DNA of 64,000 bases from Porodaedalea pini (taxonomy: Eukaryota; Basidiomycota; Agaricomycetes; Hymenochaetales; Hymenochaetaceae): assembly GCA_002794775.1 (NCBI GenBank), contig NBAY01000017.1:124001-188000 (forward strand), written 5' to 3'. Of the stretch, positions 42,950 through 55,199 are shown in pieces; the first letter of the stretch is position 1; every line of letters begins with the position of its first letter. A program made the position numbers and the translations under genes. The notes beneath the pieces are model-generated. The model ran no database searches. It was not told the DNA's origin and worked only from the letters and a program-made list of their open reading frames with translations.

Positions 42950-44635
42950 TACGTCATTCAGCCGATCATGGTCGTGCATTGCTCGTTTCGGAAAGTCTCT
43001 GGGTTTGTGCCTGGAACGCGTCTTCACCTCTGGACTCCGGGATGGCCTCGGTCACGGTGAGACAACTGAGCCAGCCGCCCGCGACCGGAACTATTTTGAG
43101 TATTGGCACGTATGCGGAAGCTTATGGGCCTGCGGCGATCGATCACCTGGTCTCGATCATATACCGGCATGAGACAACGCTCAACGCGTGCGTATTTCCT
43201 TCGAAGCGATAGACGAACCATCCAAGGTTTTTTGCATCCGAAGTTCGGCCAAGTTGACAAGCCTACTTGCAACGTGTTACCAAATGCAACCGAAAGGAAG
43301 CAACGAAAGCTACGCAGATCGATAGTAAGCGAAGCAAAGCGGAAGCAGATGCAAGCGAATGCCATACGAACACTCTCCAAGCCTTAGCTCCAGAAATAGG
43401 GAACGCATATTTGACCCGGAACACAGATTAGACTCTATAGGATCCGCGATCCGCGACCCATGTATCTCATTATTTTAGCAGGAGCAAGAATAGCACAAAC
43501 AACATTAATGCTAGGAACTAAGTGCAGCTCTTGCCACGGGGAGAACCGCGCGCGTCGGCGCATTCAAGCCGTCCATAGCCTCCGAGAACCGAATTTGAAT
43601 CAGAGTCTCAGGCTTCCATTGTTCCAAGTCATAAAGGTGCAGTCAGAAGACGCACTCGAGGTCGAGACGAGGCTATGTTTATTTGGGTTCAGTTGTCGGC
43701 GACAGCGGCGCGCTCTAATTAGCACTAGTACTGGTACTGTGCCAGAAGTGTTGACTCCACATTAGAAGCTCGAAGTCGACATAGCCTTGGCCCAACGCGT
43801 ATTCAATGTCTTCTGGACTGACATGAGTTCGTTGCATTATATCGGCCGCGCTGCAAAGCTTATATGACAAGGCCGTGCCTGAAGCTTTAAACTTTAAAGG
43901 ATATTGCTGTAGTACCACGTCCGATGCAGTTAGGTTTCTAAATATTGAAATTCACCGCAGTAATGCCGAGTAAACGTACTTTTCTACCGCGTCAGTGGCT
44001 AAGAATGGAGATAAGACGAATTCGGTTGTGAATTGAACGAATGCACTTACAGTTACAGTTTGCACGTATGCCCATCTATCAATGTGTGGGAGGAGCTGGA
44101 CTCGGAGCGTACAGGCCGGAACTCTCTTCCTAGGATATAGCCATACCGACTCGGATGAGCATCAATATTCATTGCTCTCGGCCTGAACGTTATCTAGTGC
44201 AGCTGACCGCGGCCAGCAGTTACCGAAGGCGCGGGTGTTCAGCAACATTCACGCAGCTTCCGAGCCGATATCCTGTCTTACACGCCCACGCCTCCAGATC
44301 TTCTTCGACAAAGTGATCAATCCCGATTTGTCTACCCACCCACATCGGGCTCTGTGTTCCCTATCTAACCCTGTACAATCCAAGCGGTCGAACCAGCGAG
44401 GAAGAAGGGAGAGAAGGCGCAGGTGCTTGGAAAGGTGAACTTGAGCGTGAGCGCGCCAGTTTGTTGCCAGCACTTCAAGTTCAAACCAGGTTGTCTGACC
44501 TGACTTTGCACCCACCGCGTAGCCACGCTTTCATTCACTACATGATGGTCGAGTGTTGCACGCTTGATCCTCTACAAGAATGACTCAATGCGCGGAGAGG
44601 ACAATTTGAGTCGAAAGAAGCCGTTCTTTTGCTGA
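42950..44635. repeat. dispersed repeat R, copy 1
   Basis: About 1.7 kb closely similar to the split copy 53765-53834 plus 59190-61050. It lacks about 220 bp present in copy 2 at 60630-60851. I see no coding capacity shared by the copies. The type of element is unknown. Confidence 0.75.
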
Positions 44636-47600
44636 GCCGTTGGCATGCGTAGATACGTCGTGAGTGACTTACCTTGACATTCCTAAGTACAGTATCAAGG
44701 TTCACTAACAATGGCGATGTCAGATGAACGACATCGACCATCGATGCGGGAGCCTCGAGCTCCAGATGGTGAATGAGACGGGCGGAAAGGCGTAATCTAG
44801 GTTCGTGTACATGCAATTCGTCGTGAACGGAAAGATAATCTCCACGCCCTCGCTGATCAAGAACTTCAGGGAAAAACAGACACAGAAACCGACTCAGCTG
44901 TCAGCCAATTGAATGCGACCAGCGAAGCTGCAAGTAGCGGGCTCCGCCTGAGAACTCAGGACCCTGCGGGTTCTGCGGACATACGACAATCGTGCGGCGT
45001 GTCGTTGCAGCAATACCCAGCCGTCAGACTCAAGACAAACCCAACTCGGGTTCGTTCCATCCGGGAGCGGCGCGATCCTAGGATTCCACTCATCCATCTC
45101 ATCCTTATCCATGCTTTCGACTTCTTTCAAGATAATGAGTCACCCAGGCCGAGCACGCCTACCGGATCCATCTGCCTTGTGCTTCGCTCGCACGTAAACG
45201 TAGCAGGAGCGGGCCGCACGCGTGTCATGTGTCCGTCTGTGTGCGGACGGCGAGAACGCGAATCCGGACGTCCGTCCTGTCCGATAACCATGGGCCGTGT
45301 CCTATTTTGGATTTGTGTTCATTTAGCTAGTCCCCCTGTGCCATGGTCGAGAATTACATCCGAGCTTCTCTTCTCTTTGTGGCGATAAAGAAGTGACCAG
45401 GCAGACCGATCTCCAGCAGGTTCTAAGTCGGACGAATCGTGGCAAAGTCTACGAACTTCGAGAGCGAGGAGTCAGCGATGGATTTATGCAGTCAGACACA
45501 TGCTAAAACTTTTCTTCTAGGATTCACGTCTCCAAGCACGAATCCATTTCAGTCGAGCTGTCGTTCAAGGCAGTTGTACGGTTCCTGAGACCGAGGAAGG
45601 ACCGTCGTAGATGCCTCAAGTTACTTGGCGAAATACACGCAGAGATCGAAGATGATGAAAGTCAAGCAGGGCATGCTTGATCTAATACGACTTCCTCCGG
45701 TCGACGTGGTCTTTCAAGGAAGATGCCGACTAGAGAAGAGGACAAGTGAAACACGCCGACACCACGCGAAGCTGCGAGAATTCTGGAGCAGTCAACGGAC
45801 TGCAGGTACCTATTTACCAAGCACAAGTCAAATATTTATAACCTAGTTCTTCTGATCGATCTTGGCAGGCACCCTGGTTTCGGAGGAAGCGCAAATTGTG
45901 TCCACAGGTCCTTGATTCTCGTTTGCGCACTGTTTTCGTCTCAGGACCGAGTCTGCGACACATTTTCACTTGCGAGCTCCGGATGGCTTCGGCGAGACAA
46001 CTGGTGCAACCCCTTCATCTGGAGATTAATAAAGTCGCTGTTGTAAAGCTGAACTCTGCAAACAGTGCAATGTCCGCAATGTCGACGTCGACAAGAAAAA
46101 AAATTCTTTTGGAGCTGACTCATCAGGGGCTCAGCTGCACTTTCTTCATTCTTTACAATGTAAGAAGAAAAGGTGAAGATAAATGCTCACTTTCGAGCAA
46201 AGTGGATGCAGACACGATGAGCAGCAACTCGGAGATGAAATATATTCTCTCAGTCTTGGGTCTGACGGAAGGAGATCATTCGCTGACGACTGGGAATGCA
46301 ACGAAGTTGTCTGGATGACAATGTATGAGGTGTCGGCGCGTGTGGTGCGTGTTGCGGAGAGTGTGCTCGCTCACCTTGGATGGGATATTTCTGCGCCTGA
46401 AAAGGAACAAATGAAGGAATTGACATTCGTCTGTCATGCATGCGATGAGGACGTTGAAATGGTCTGGTGAAAAGTTTGTGCGTCTGTTTCCTTTGCATCT
46501 GCCCCGAAACGCAGGCTAAAATTCAGTTCACATTATTCAGATCGAGCACTGCATCCACGAAGACTCGCACAAAGTGGGGAAAGTGGCTCTGGATGATATC
46601 CCTCGTGTCTGGGAGTCTGGGATGTCAGTTCTTCTGAGTGTAGTGGAAGAGGACGAAGAAGACGAAGATTGGGAGGTAGAGGTCGATGAGAACATGTAGA
46701 GTTCCGCGACAAGATGTTTCTGAACACTGATAGTGATACGCATGTGTTGTTCGTACTATTGTTGTAGCGATAGTTTTTTTCCCGAGTGCCTCTATGCTAT
46801 ATACAGAGAGATAGATTATTTCACGCCCGATTCCTTGTCTTGCAAGTCAATCAGATCGAGCTTGGCTGTCAGCCGACAAACGTCCACGCCATATTCGTTT
46901 CCTACCCCTATTGTCTTCCGGTCCATAATCGAAGGTCACATCGCCTCCGAGTCTCAGCACCCTGAGTCCGACTCAAGATCTCATTGATCTCGTCGTGGTG
47001 AGTCCAGATCGCTCATTGCTTTGCCCTCCCCTCCTGATATAAGCAAAATGAGCTGTTAGCGACTCGTCCCTGCCCTATGTGTTCGTGCAAGCAAGCAAGA
47101 CGAGGTCACATTTCCGGAGATCCGAAGAGGTCCTCTGCTTCTCACAGTGGCGGTGGGAGTGTATGAAGTATCGGTTGAGCATCCGCTTGCTGAACGTACT
47201 GTTGATGCATGACGAGGAAGACGGATGCGGCCCACATCACATGCACATTCCCAGGCGACGACATCGAGGAGGTACGCACATAGCGCCCTGGATAAGGTCG
47301 TAGAGCGAAAGGCACTCATCGTGGAGTCTGGTCAGCTGGGATTGGCGATAAGGCGGGTTTAGTGCATCATCTTTGGTAATCTCCACAGCGAACCCGGAGC
47401 ACACAGTTAAAATGAAGTTCTGGGCGTGGACGAAATCAGTTCATAGGTCAATGATGAGAATTCAGTGGATGTACTTCATCACGGAGATGGCAAATTCGAG
47501 AATGTGCATGAATATAGAGAGACCGCTTGCCACTGTAACGCCATCGTCGAAGAGCGTCGTGTCAACCCTGAGGGCACCACGTTCGCATTCGTCTGCAAAG

Positions 47601-48140
47601 TCTTGTCCTTGTGCAGGCTGGACGATGCACCCGGTGATGTGTCATGTTCCGAGCCATGGCTGCAATTTCGGCATGCCTTGAGTTGAGAGCATTTTTTCCA
47701 GATGCATGTCACGGCGACATCAAGAAGAGTATTCTAAGGTCATTGGATGTAACGAACTCGAGATTGAGAGTGAGGCCGCACTCGACTCGCGACTCAGCGA
47801 GTGAACACGTGCAGCCAATGTATCGGTTGATGCTCTGCTAATTATCACGTGGTCGCGCTATGCTGAAGGACCGCAAGAAAGTCGAGAAGGAGCACGACCT
47901 GAATAGAGCGACTGACGCTCGTATATGGCCGCTCTAGACCCCGCAGACAAGAATAGAATGGACACGCTGCAACAGCACAGCGTTGTCGTCCTCGTCCGCC
48001 CTCTCTCCCTTGTCCCCCCTTCATCTCTATCCACTGTGTCCCAGAACAAGAGTCCGATGCCCAGTGGTCAACTTGAGGACCGGTCGGTCGCTTTTTCCCT
48101 CGTTGCTTCTGAATGGTACACCAATCTTTAATTTCGCAGT
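44636..48140. other. gene-poor region
   Basis: No gene I can support. 45896-46318 and 46540-46699 contain open frames; the latter ends in an acidic tail, WEVEVDENM. They could be exons of a degraded gene, but I see no domain. 44636-44698 recurs at the window end (63938-64000). Confidence 0.35.
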
Positions 48141-51100
48141 TGTCTTCACTTGAAGACCATCGAGATCAATGACTCGAACATCGTCCGTGCGTCCAAATTC
48201 AAGATCGTATTCAAGCACGAATCCGGACTCGTTCAGGAGCTCGATGCATCCGAGAAGCCAATTGCCGCAAAATGGGAATGCAACATGTTCGTAGCCAGAT
48301 TCTACAGCTACAACCGCACGATATTAATCCTTGGCAACAGCTATGTTGACCTGTCTACCGTGGCTATCCTTGAAGTGCATAGGACGGGAAGGCTTCAAAA
48401 ATCTGGATCGTTCGTCGAGTTCAAACTCGACTTCAATACAGATGAATTCAGAGATGGTGGACGAGTCCGACGGAAGGGTATGATTGCTACTTTCTTGTGC
48501 TGAGAAACATGCTGACAGATTTTTGTCCCAAGAAAATGGTCTCAACGTTGAACTGATGTTTGGAGCGTACGAGACCGTGAGCATCATTTAACTTGGAAAT
48601 GTGAACGAGATCTGAAGATGCGCTGCATTAGTCGTCAGAGGTTGCTCGCATTCGTATCGCTGAGGCCATCAAGGCTCTTGAATCGAAGAAAGATATGATA
48701 GATATGCTCGATATGTACGTTCATCGATTTGATTTTGTGGTCCAAGCTGGAACTGCTCTCGCACATGTGAGTCTCCGGCGGTTATGTTCTCTGCTGAAAA
48801 GATCTAAGTTAAATGTCAAATCAGCTACATACAGCGACAAAGGTTGCAGCCGCCGTCGTCTCTTTTTTATTCAAGGTGGGCTTTCCATGATTTAGTAAAA
48901 CCGAGAAAAAGACTGAGTTTCGCACTACAGAAAGTTCAAGATATTCCAAAGTCTCATCAGGAGTTCGCAGATGTCATACACGACATGGATTCCATACTAC
49001 CTACTATCGAACAGGCCTTGGAGCGTTTGCAAGAAACCCAAATTCAGCACCAACTAAGGCAATTCGTTAACCTTGTCAGAAAGACATCGCATGACTTGAT
49101 CGACTGCTATTCCAAATCCAAGACAAGTGAAAAATTGCTCCTCTTATGCCTAATCATACTGAAACAGTACGACGTGTTTGGCGTGCAGAGGTTATATGGA
49201 ATTCACCTAAAAAGGATGCGGCTGTGAAGCTAAAGTACGACGTACAGCGATTGAAGGACAACATAAACCTGGCCGTCACCGTCGTCTCAGCGGCACATTT
49301 AATGGAAATCAAAGCGATTCTTACTACTCTTCGTAAGTGCAAATTAAATTCAAAGACCTAATCTTTCTAATATGAAACAGGGTGCCGGTCACTTCCCGAC
49401 GACGAGAAGGAGGCACTTAACCTCTTGGAGCCTCCCGAAGACATCAGTTATGACAAGAAACACTGCTGCCATTCGGGAACGAGAACTTCCGTTATACAGA
49501 ACATGAAGACATGGGCTGTTTCGAAGGATATGCCCTCACGGCTTTATTGGCTGTATGGTGTCGCCGGCTCTGGCAAGAGTTCAGTGGCAACGTCTATAGC
49601 CAACTCTTTAGATGACCTGGACCTTCTATCCGGGGTGTTTTTCTGCAAAAGGGACGTCCTCGAGCGTAGACGTTCGGAGCGCTTCGTTCGCACACAAGCA
49701 TCTTTGCTGGCTAAGGCGTACGATCCCTTCAGACAAATTCTTCTATCGAAACTCAAGAAAGATCCTAATATCTTGAAGAAACCACTTTCCATGCAGTTCT
49801 ACGACCTTATTGAATACCCTCTCCAACGAGTATCTCAAGACGATGTTCCAGCGCCAATCATCTTGGTAGTCGATGCATTGGATGAGTGCGACGACAGCGA
49901 ATTCATTGCGTCGTGTCTCGCACATATGGTCGAACTTGCACCGTGGCTCAGAATTATCGTCACAAGCCGGCCGACTCCAGATATTCGCAGGGGATTTTCC
50001 AAGGCCGGGAGCCCTGTGCTGGAGCACGACTTATTTGCTGAGAATGCTAGTGATGATATCTTATCTTACATTCGATTTGAATTTTCGCCGCGAGGGTCCC
50101 TTTCGACACTTCAGTTGGAAGTTTCTGATGCCATGGTCGAGCGCCTTGCGGAAAGAGCCGATGGTCTGTTCATCTGGATCGCCACCGTTCTGAAACATGC
50201 TCGTGTTGAGCCATTTGATAGACTCAAGGCTATTGACGAAATACTCTCCTCAGAGTCTGCATCTAATGCAGAGGCAGAACTCGATGCATTATACTTGCGA
50301 GTGCTGAATTCGGCGACAGCAGCCTCGTCTGACGAAAAAAATGTGGTCAGGCTAACCGTCGGCCTCATATTCGTGACTTCTAGGAATAGGCAACTTCCTA
50401 TCGAGGCGCTCCACGCTTTCCTAAGCCGGCTCGAAGAACTTCCCATCCGTGTCTCACTGTCGGAACTAGAGGATCGAGTTCGTAAATTGGGATCGGTTCT
50501 TCTTAAAGATGCCCAAACCAGCACCATTCGTGTTCTCCATCCATCCTTCCTGGATTTCATCGGAGACAAAAACCGATCCAAGGACTTCTGGACTGAGACG
50601 TCGCATTTAGAGGAACTGATGGCGAAACTGTGCCTCGAAATTATGAAGGATGGCCTCAAATTCAATATTTGCCATCTCGGGTCATCGTATCATCCTAACA
50701 GTGAGGTGAAAGACCCGGACCTCGAGGAACGTGTTTCCACGTATATCGCCCAGGAGTTGCAGTACAGTTCGTTGCATTGGCTAGACCATCTCTCTCGATA
50801 CGACCATATTTTGTCGAGCGTGCCAATGCGGTGGAGATTCTATCACGCTTTAGTCCAGTTAACGCCGTCATCGTCGACCCGGTCAACGGGGCAAGTCCCC
50901 TTACCTAAATCCAACCCCTCTGTCGCCAAAACGGTGCGTCAGATGCTACGCGAATTTTTCTGTACCTCTCAGTCACTGTACTGGCTTGAATGTATAAGTC
51001 TCTTGGGCAAGCTCAGTGCGGCGAGCCCGACACTCCTGCAGCTACTAACGCATTCCAAGGTTTGCCCCCTTTTCTCACTCTAACAGAATGTTAATTGACT

Positions 51101-52549
51101 TTTTGCATATCAAGGTGTTTCTAAAAGATACGGAAGTCCGAGATGCAGCCTCCGACCTCTGCCGCTTTGTCACCCTCTTTCAGACGCCGATGTCTTTTAG
51201 CACGCCACATATCTACCAATCAGCGTTGCTCTGGGCACCATCGGAGTCAATAATTTCAAAGAACCATTGTCGCAAATTCATTCGGTCTGAGGCAATACTG
51301 AAAGGACGAGATATGCATTATTCCCCTCACCTCCAGATTTTGAAATTGGACGCTCGTGTGCTGTGCGTTGCGTTCTCCCCAGATGGACGCCGGTTCATCT
51401 CTGGATCCATCGACGGTGTAGTTCGAATCTGGGATACTCAGACCGGCACACCCGTCGGCAAGCCACTTGAGGGACATAAGGACTTGGTCACGTCAGTCGG
51501 ATACTCTCCCGATGGGGGCCGCATCGTCTCTGGGTCTGACGACACGACAATTCGGATTTGGGATGCACAGACCGGCGTACCCGTTGGCAAGCCACTTGAG
51601 GGACATGAATACTTGGTCATGTCAGTCGGATACTCTCCCGATGGACCCGCATCGTCTCTGGTCTCACGACAAGACAATTCGGATTTGGGATGCACAGACC
51701 GGCACACCCATTGGCAAGCCATTGAGGACATAAGCACTCGGTCACGTCAGTCGGATACTCTCCCGATGGGAGCCGTATCGTCTCTGGTCTGACGACAAGA
51801 CGATTCGGATTTGGGATGCACAGACCGGCACACCCGTCGGCAAGCCACTTGAGGGACATAAGGACTTGGTTCTTTCAGTCGGATACTCTCCCGATGGGAG
51901 CCGTATCGTCTCTGGGTCTCAGGACGAGACGATTCGGATTTGGGATGCACAGACCGGCGCACCCGTTGGCAAGCCACTTGAGGGACATAAGCACTCGGTC
52001 ACGTCAGTCGGATACTCTCCGATGGAGCCGCATCGTCTCTGGGTCTTCCGAGAAGACGATTCGGATTTGGGATGCACAGACCGGCGTACCGTTGGCAAGC
52101 CACTTGAGGGACATAAGGACTTGGTTCTTTCAGTCGGATACTCTCCCGATGGGAGCCGCATCGTCTCTGGGTCTCACGACGAGATTATTCGAATCTGGGA
52201 TGCTCGAACCGGAGTCTCCGGGGGCGTGGGTGAAAGCCGTTGGGATCATAATAGGAAGCACTTTGTGTCGATCCCCGAGAGAAATGCTACAGCTAAAGCA
52301 CCAGACATCCAACCAATTACCTTTTCAACTATTCCTTTGAGTATTCCACCTGATGGGTGGATCCGAACCTTGGATGGGGGTCTGCTATTATGGGTCCCTC
52401 ACGAATATCGGCATGGGGTGTGTGATATGAGCTTATTTTGCATGCCGCGCGATGCAGTCGGGCATCCGATTAGAATTGACTGGCAGAGTCTTTGTCTTGG
52501 AAGCGATTGGATTAATGTCTGGGAGGAAAGAGAGGGCGCAGTGATCTAA
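48141..52549 (+). CDS. NACHT-WD40 NLR-like (STAND) protein, frameshifted in the repeats
   Basis: STAND ATPases act as fungal immune or incompatibility sensors. Order seen: a C2-like N-domain (48141-48477, KFKIVFKHESGLVQEL), short exons at 48533-48576 and 48632-48714 (ARIRIAEAIKALESKKDM), a helical region (KVQDIPKSHQEFADVIHDMD), then a large exon (about 49382-51058) with Walker A YGVAGSGKSS, Walker B IILVVDALDECDD and sensor RIIVTSRP. After an intron of about 50 nt (acceptor near 51112) come seven WD40 units from about 51354, most ending RIWDAQTG, and a unique C-terminus ending at 52549. One- and two-base losses in units 3 and 4 change the frame, so the N-part and the C-terminus are not continuous as given. 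The exact start is uncertain, because the C2-like exon begins at an acceptor. Confidence 0.8.
51354..52222 (+). repeat. tandem WD40-coding repeats, about 129 bp unit
   Basis: About seven units; units 2-7 are almost identical in DNA. Units 2 and 5 are full length (129 nt). Unit 3 lacks 4 nt, unit 4 lacks 1 and unit 6 lacks 3, mostly in runs of G or C. Confidence 0.88.
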
Positions 52550-53157
52550 GGTGTGTATATCTTTTCTTCTATCCTTACTGGAAAATGAATCTCATTGCAA
52601 CTTTTTCATATTTGTAAGGATTTAAGTGCCGCAGGCTTGTCGGAATAAATGGCTTTATTTAACGCATTTACATTATTGACAATATTTTATTCTTGTAATT
52701 CGTGCAACTCACGTCGCCGCTCAACTCGCCATACTATTTTATAGTACCCTGAATTGTTGCTTGCGATGTCCTGAAGGTACTATCGTTTTCGAAGTCAGAA
52801 CACTGCTCAAAAGTTTCAATACTCTGAATGTGTCGTTCGTTCATGTTAAGACTGCGCCATCCGATGCGTCCCTCAGATGAGGCGGCTGCGTGGTTGCTGT
52901 TGCAAACAGCCGTAAGTGTTTCAACAGTCTGGTTGCGTTCATTCAAATACAGCAATGCGCCATCGACGAGCACCTCAGATAGGGAGGCCGAGTAGTTGCT
53001 TGGCATTGTTTGGGCCCATTGGTGCACGGTGGCATGCGGCGATCTCATCACGGATGCAAATCATACAGCCACTGTCTCTCTGAGGGGCGATCACAGATTC
53101 AGGCGTGGCTGTGAGCAAAACTAGTGGTGATACCAGCAGCAGTGCAATCATGAAGTT
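52550..53157. other. intergenic
   Basis: Holds the NLR 3' flank. An open frame on the minus strand (52734-53051) has no recognisable domain. Confidence 0.4.
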
Positions 53158-53705
53158 TGGGAAATTCTCGACTTATATCGTCGCGTGTATGAGGAACTGC
53201 TCGCCGTAGCCGTCATTCCCGATAAGAAGTTCGTCGGTGGTCTGTACACGACGATCGTGGAAGGCTTCATTCCGACGACCGGTTGTGGCATCCAAATACA
53301 AGCTGCGACGTCGTACTGCCTTGACCAAAACTTCTTGCGACCAGAGATGTTCAACATTGTGGTCGAAGACCCGGACGATCTGCAGGGCACGAGTCCGAAC
53401 GGTGGCAAATTATTTGTGTGGCAGAACTTGTGGGCCTAAGCACGCGCACGATCGGAGTATGGTCATGATTCATAGCGACAAGCAGGGTCTTGTTGTCCCA
53501 CTACACGTCGCGAGCGTCCAAGCAATCTTTGTACCCTGCCGAATCACCGTGTGTACTAATAAGCAGGAGTTATACGACCGCTGTGCTCAGGAAAGCCAGT
53601 ATCCACGCGAAGGCGGATGTACGGGATGGCTACACTCCCGGCTACAAGTTTCAACGATTGGGAATAGAAGGTGTGAAAATATAATTATTCCTTATTCCTC
53701 AGTGC
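53158..53705 (+). pseudogene. prolyl-tRNA synthetase fragment, copy 1
   Basis: ProRS charges tRNA-Pro. In broken frames: RRVYEELLAVAVIPDKKFVG, TIVEGFIPTTGCGIQ (class II motif region), [20 protein letters not shown] and VWQNLWA, then the start of the anticodon-binding region. It matches 57950-58475, but neither copy is complete. It lies just left of repeat R copy 2. Confidence 0.8.
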
Positions 53706-53764
53706 CACAGTCCTTCCGTGGTGCGAAGAGGAAGCGGGTGAAGTCGATAGCAAGGAACACAGCC

Positions 53765-53834
53765 GACGTCATTCAGCCGATCATGGTCGTGCATTGCTCG
53801 TTTCGGAACGCCTCTGGGTTTGTGCTTGGAACGT
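53765..53834. repeat. repeat R, copy 2, left part
   Basis: Matches R copy 1 up to the point (ggaacg) where the TIR element begins; R continues at 59190. Confidence 0.8.
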
Positions 53835-53853
53835 CATCAGGAAAAACCTCCTG
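53835..53853 (+). repeat. left terminal inverted repeat (19 bp)
   Basis: Perfect complement of 59171-59189. Confidence 0.82.
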
Positions 53854-54321
53854 CTCAGAAACCCTTAGAAAGTTATTAGAATTGTAGTAAATTGTAGAAT
53901 CTTTGGAATGTCATGAGAATGCAGTCCGAAATTTAGAAAACTTGTAGAATTTCATGGAAAATTGTCCAAGTTTTAGAATTGAACAGAATCTGCAGCTTGA
54001 AATTTAGAATATGGATAGAAAAATGACACACCTCATAGATTCTATAGAATTTGTAGAATAAAATACTGATTGTGGAATTCATTAGATTCTGCCATAGCTT
54101 GACACAGGTGCAGGTACTAGATTGGCTTCTTGGACCTATACTGGGACCCATGAACTATCTGCAGGTTACAGTGTTTTTCATAAGTCTTGAGACATGTGAA
54201 GATCACAAAATTTGAGCATTTCAGCACCTCAAAAACTTGTAAAATCCATATCTCTGTCAATTCTTCACAGAATCATTTCAAAAATGTTGCCAGATTCATT
54301 TTTCAACAGCTTCTAAATGTT

Positions 54322-54768
54322 TGTGAGCTTAGTAGACAGAAGGTGGAATATTGTGACTGCAGTAGTGAGAATGGGTGTTTTTCTAGAAAAACTCCTTCCC
54401 TGATTTTTCTTGAGCTCAATTTTGAAGCCAATGACATGAAACTTGTTGGAGAATGGTCTATATATTATACTGTTGATGTTATGAGGGATGAACTAGAGTG
54501 AATGTCTCCTCTTGTCCTGTTTGACTGTTGTGCTGAAACTCTCAAACTCACCCAAATTTGCTTGACTCAGACAGTTGTCAAAAAATGCCTGAATTGTTAC
54601 AAGCCATCTATAATTTAACATACAATATAGATACCATTCTCCAACAAGTTTCATGTCATTAGCTTCAAAATTGAGCTCAGGAGAAATCAGGGAAGGAGGT
54701 TTTCTAGAAAAACACCCATTTTCACTACTGCAGTCACAATATTCCACCTTCTGTCCTCCAAGCTCACA
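54322..54768. repeat. large inverted repeat, about 138-bp arms
   Basis: Arms at about 54322-54460 and 54632-54768 are complementary with scattered mismatches, around a 170-nt spacer. It lies in the AT-rich left end of the TIR element and could be a separate MITE. Confidence 0.75.
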
Positions 54769-55199
54769 TAAATTTTATAAAACATTCAAAAATAAATTTA
54801 GCAACTTTTTTGAAGAGTTTTTGTGAAGAATTGAGTGAGATATGATGTATTTTGTATTTGGAGGCACTTCAGGTGACAAAAACTGCCAAGTCCAATTTCC
54901 CACACCTGGATGCGTCGTCCACAGAAGAGGTGTGGGAACTTGATCACATGTATGTTGGTTTTGACGCGACACGCCTTCACATCTGCTGCCACTCCAATAT
55001 GTCTGGTGCCGACGTCCTTACAGAACGTCTGAAAAAACCCTCGATCACATCCACCACAACCATCATACACGAAATGGTAGCTTCGCCGGCCGCCTGGTGG
55101 GATGCACTCACTGCTGCAGGCAACATGCCGTCCGACTTCCGACTTTCAACTTGCTCATCTTCAAGCCGAAGACCGTAAAGTCTGAACTTCTCTGCACTG

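Noticed and set aside
51354..52222. CRISPR-like or satellite array
   Set aside because: The repeats are coding WD40 units with conserved RIWD and GH motifs, and no unique spacers exist.
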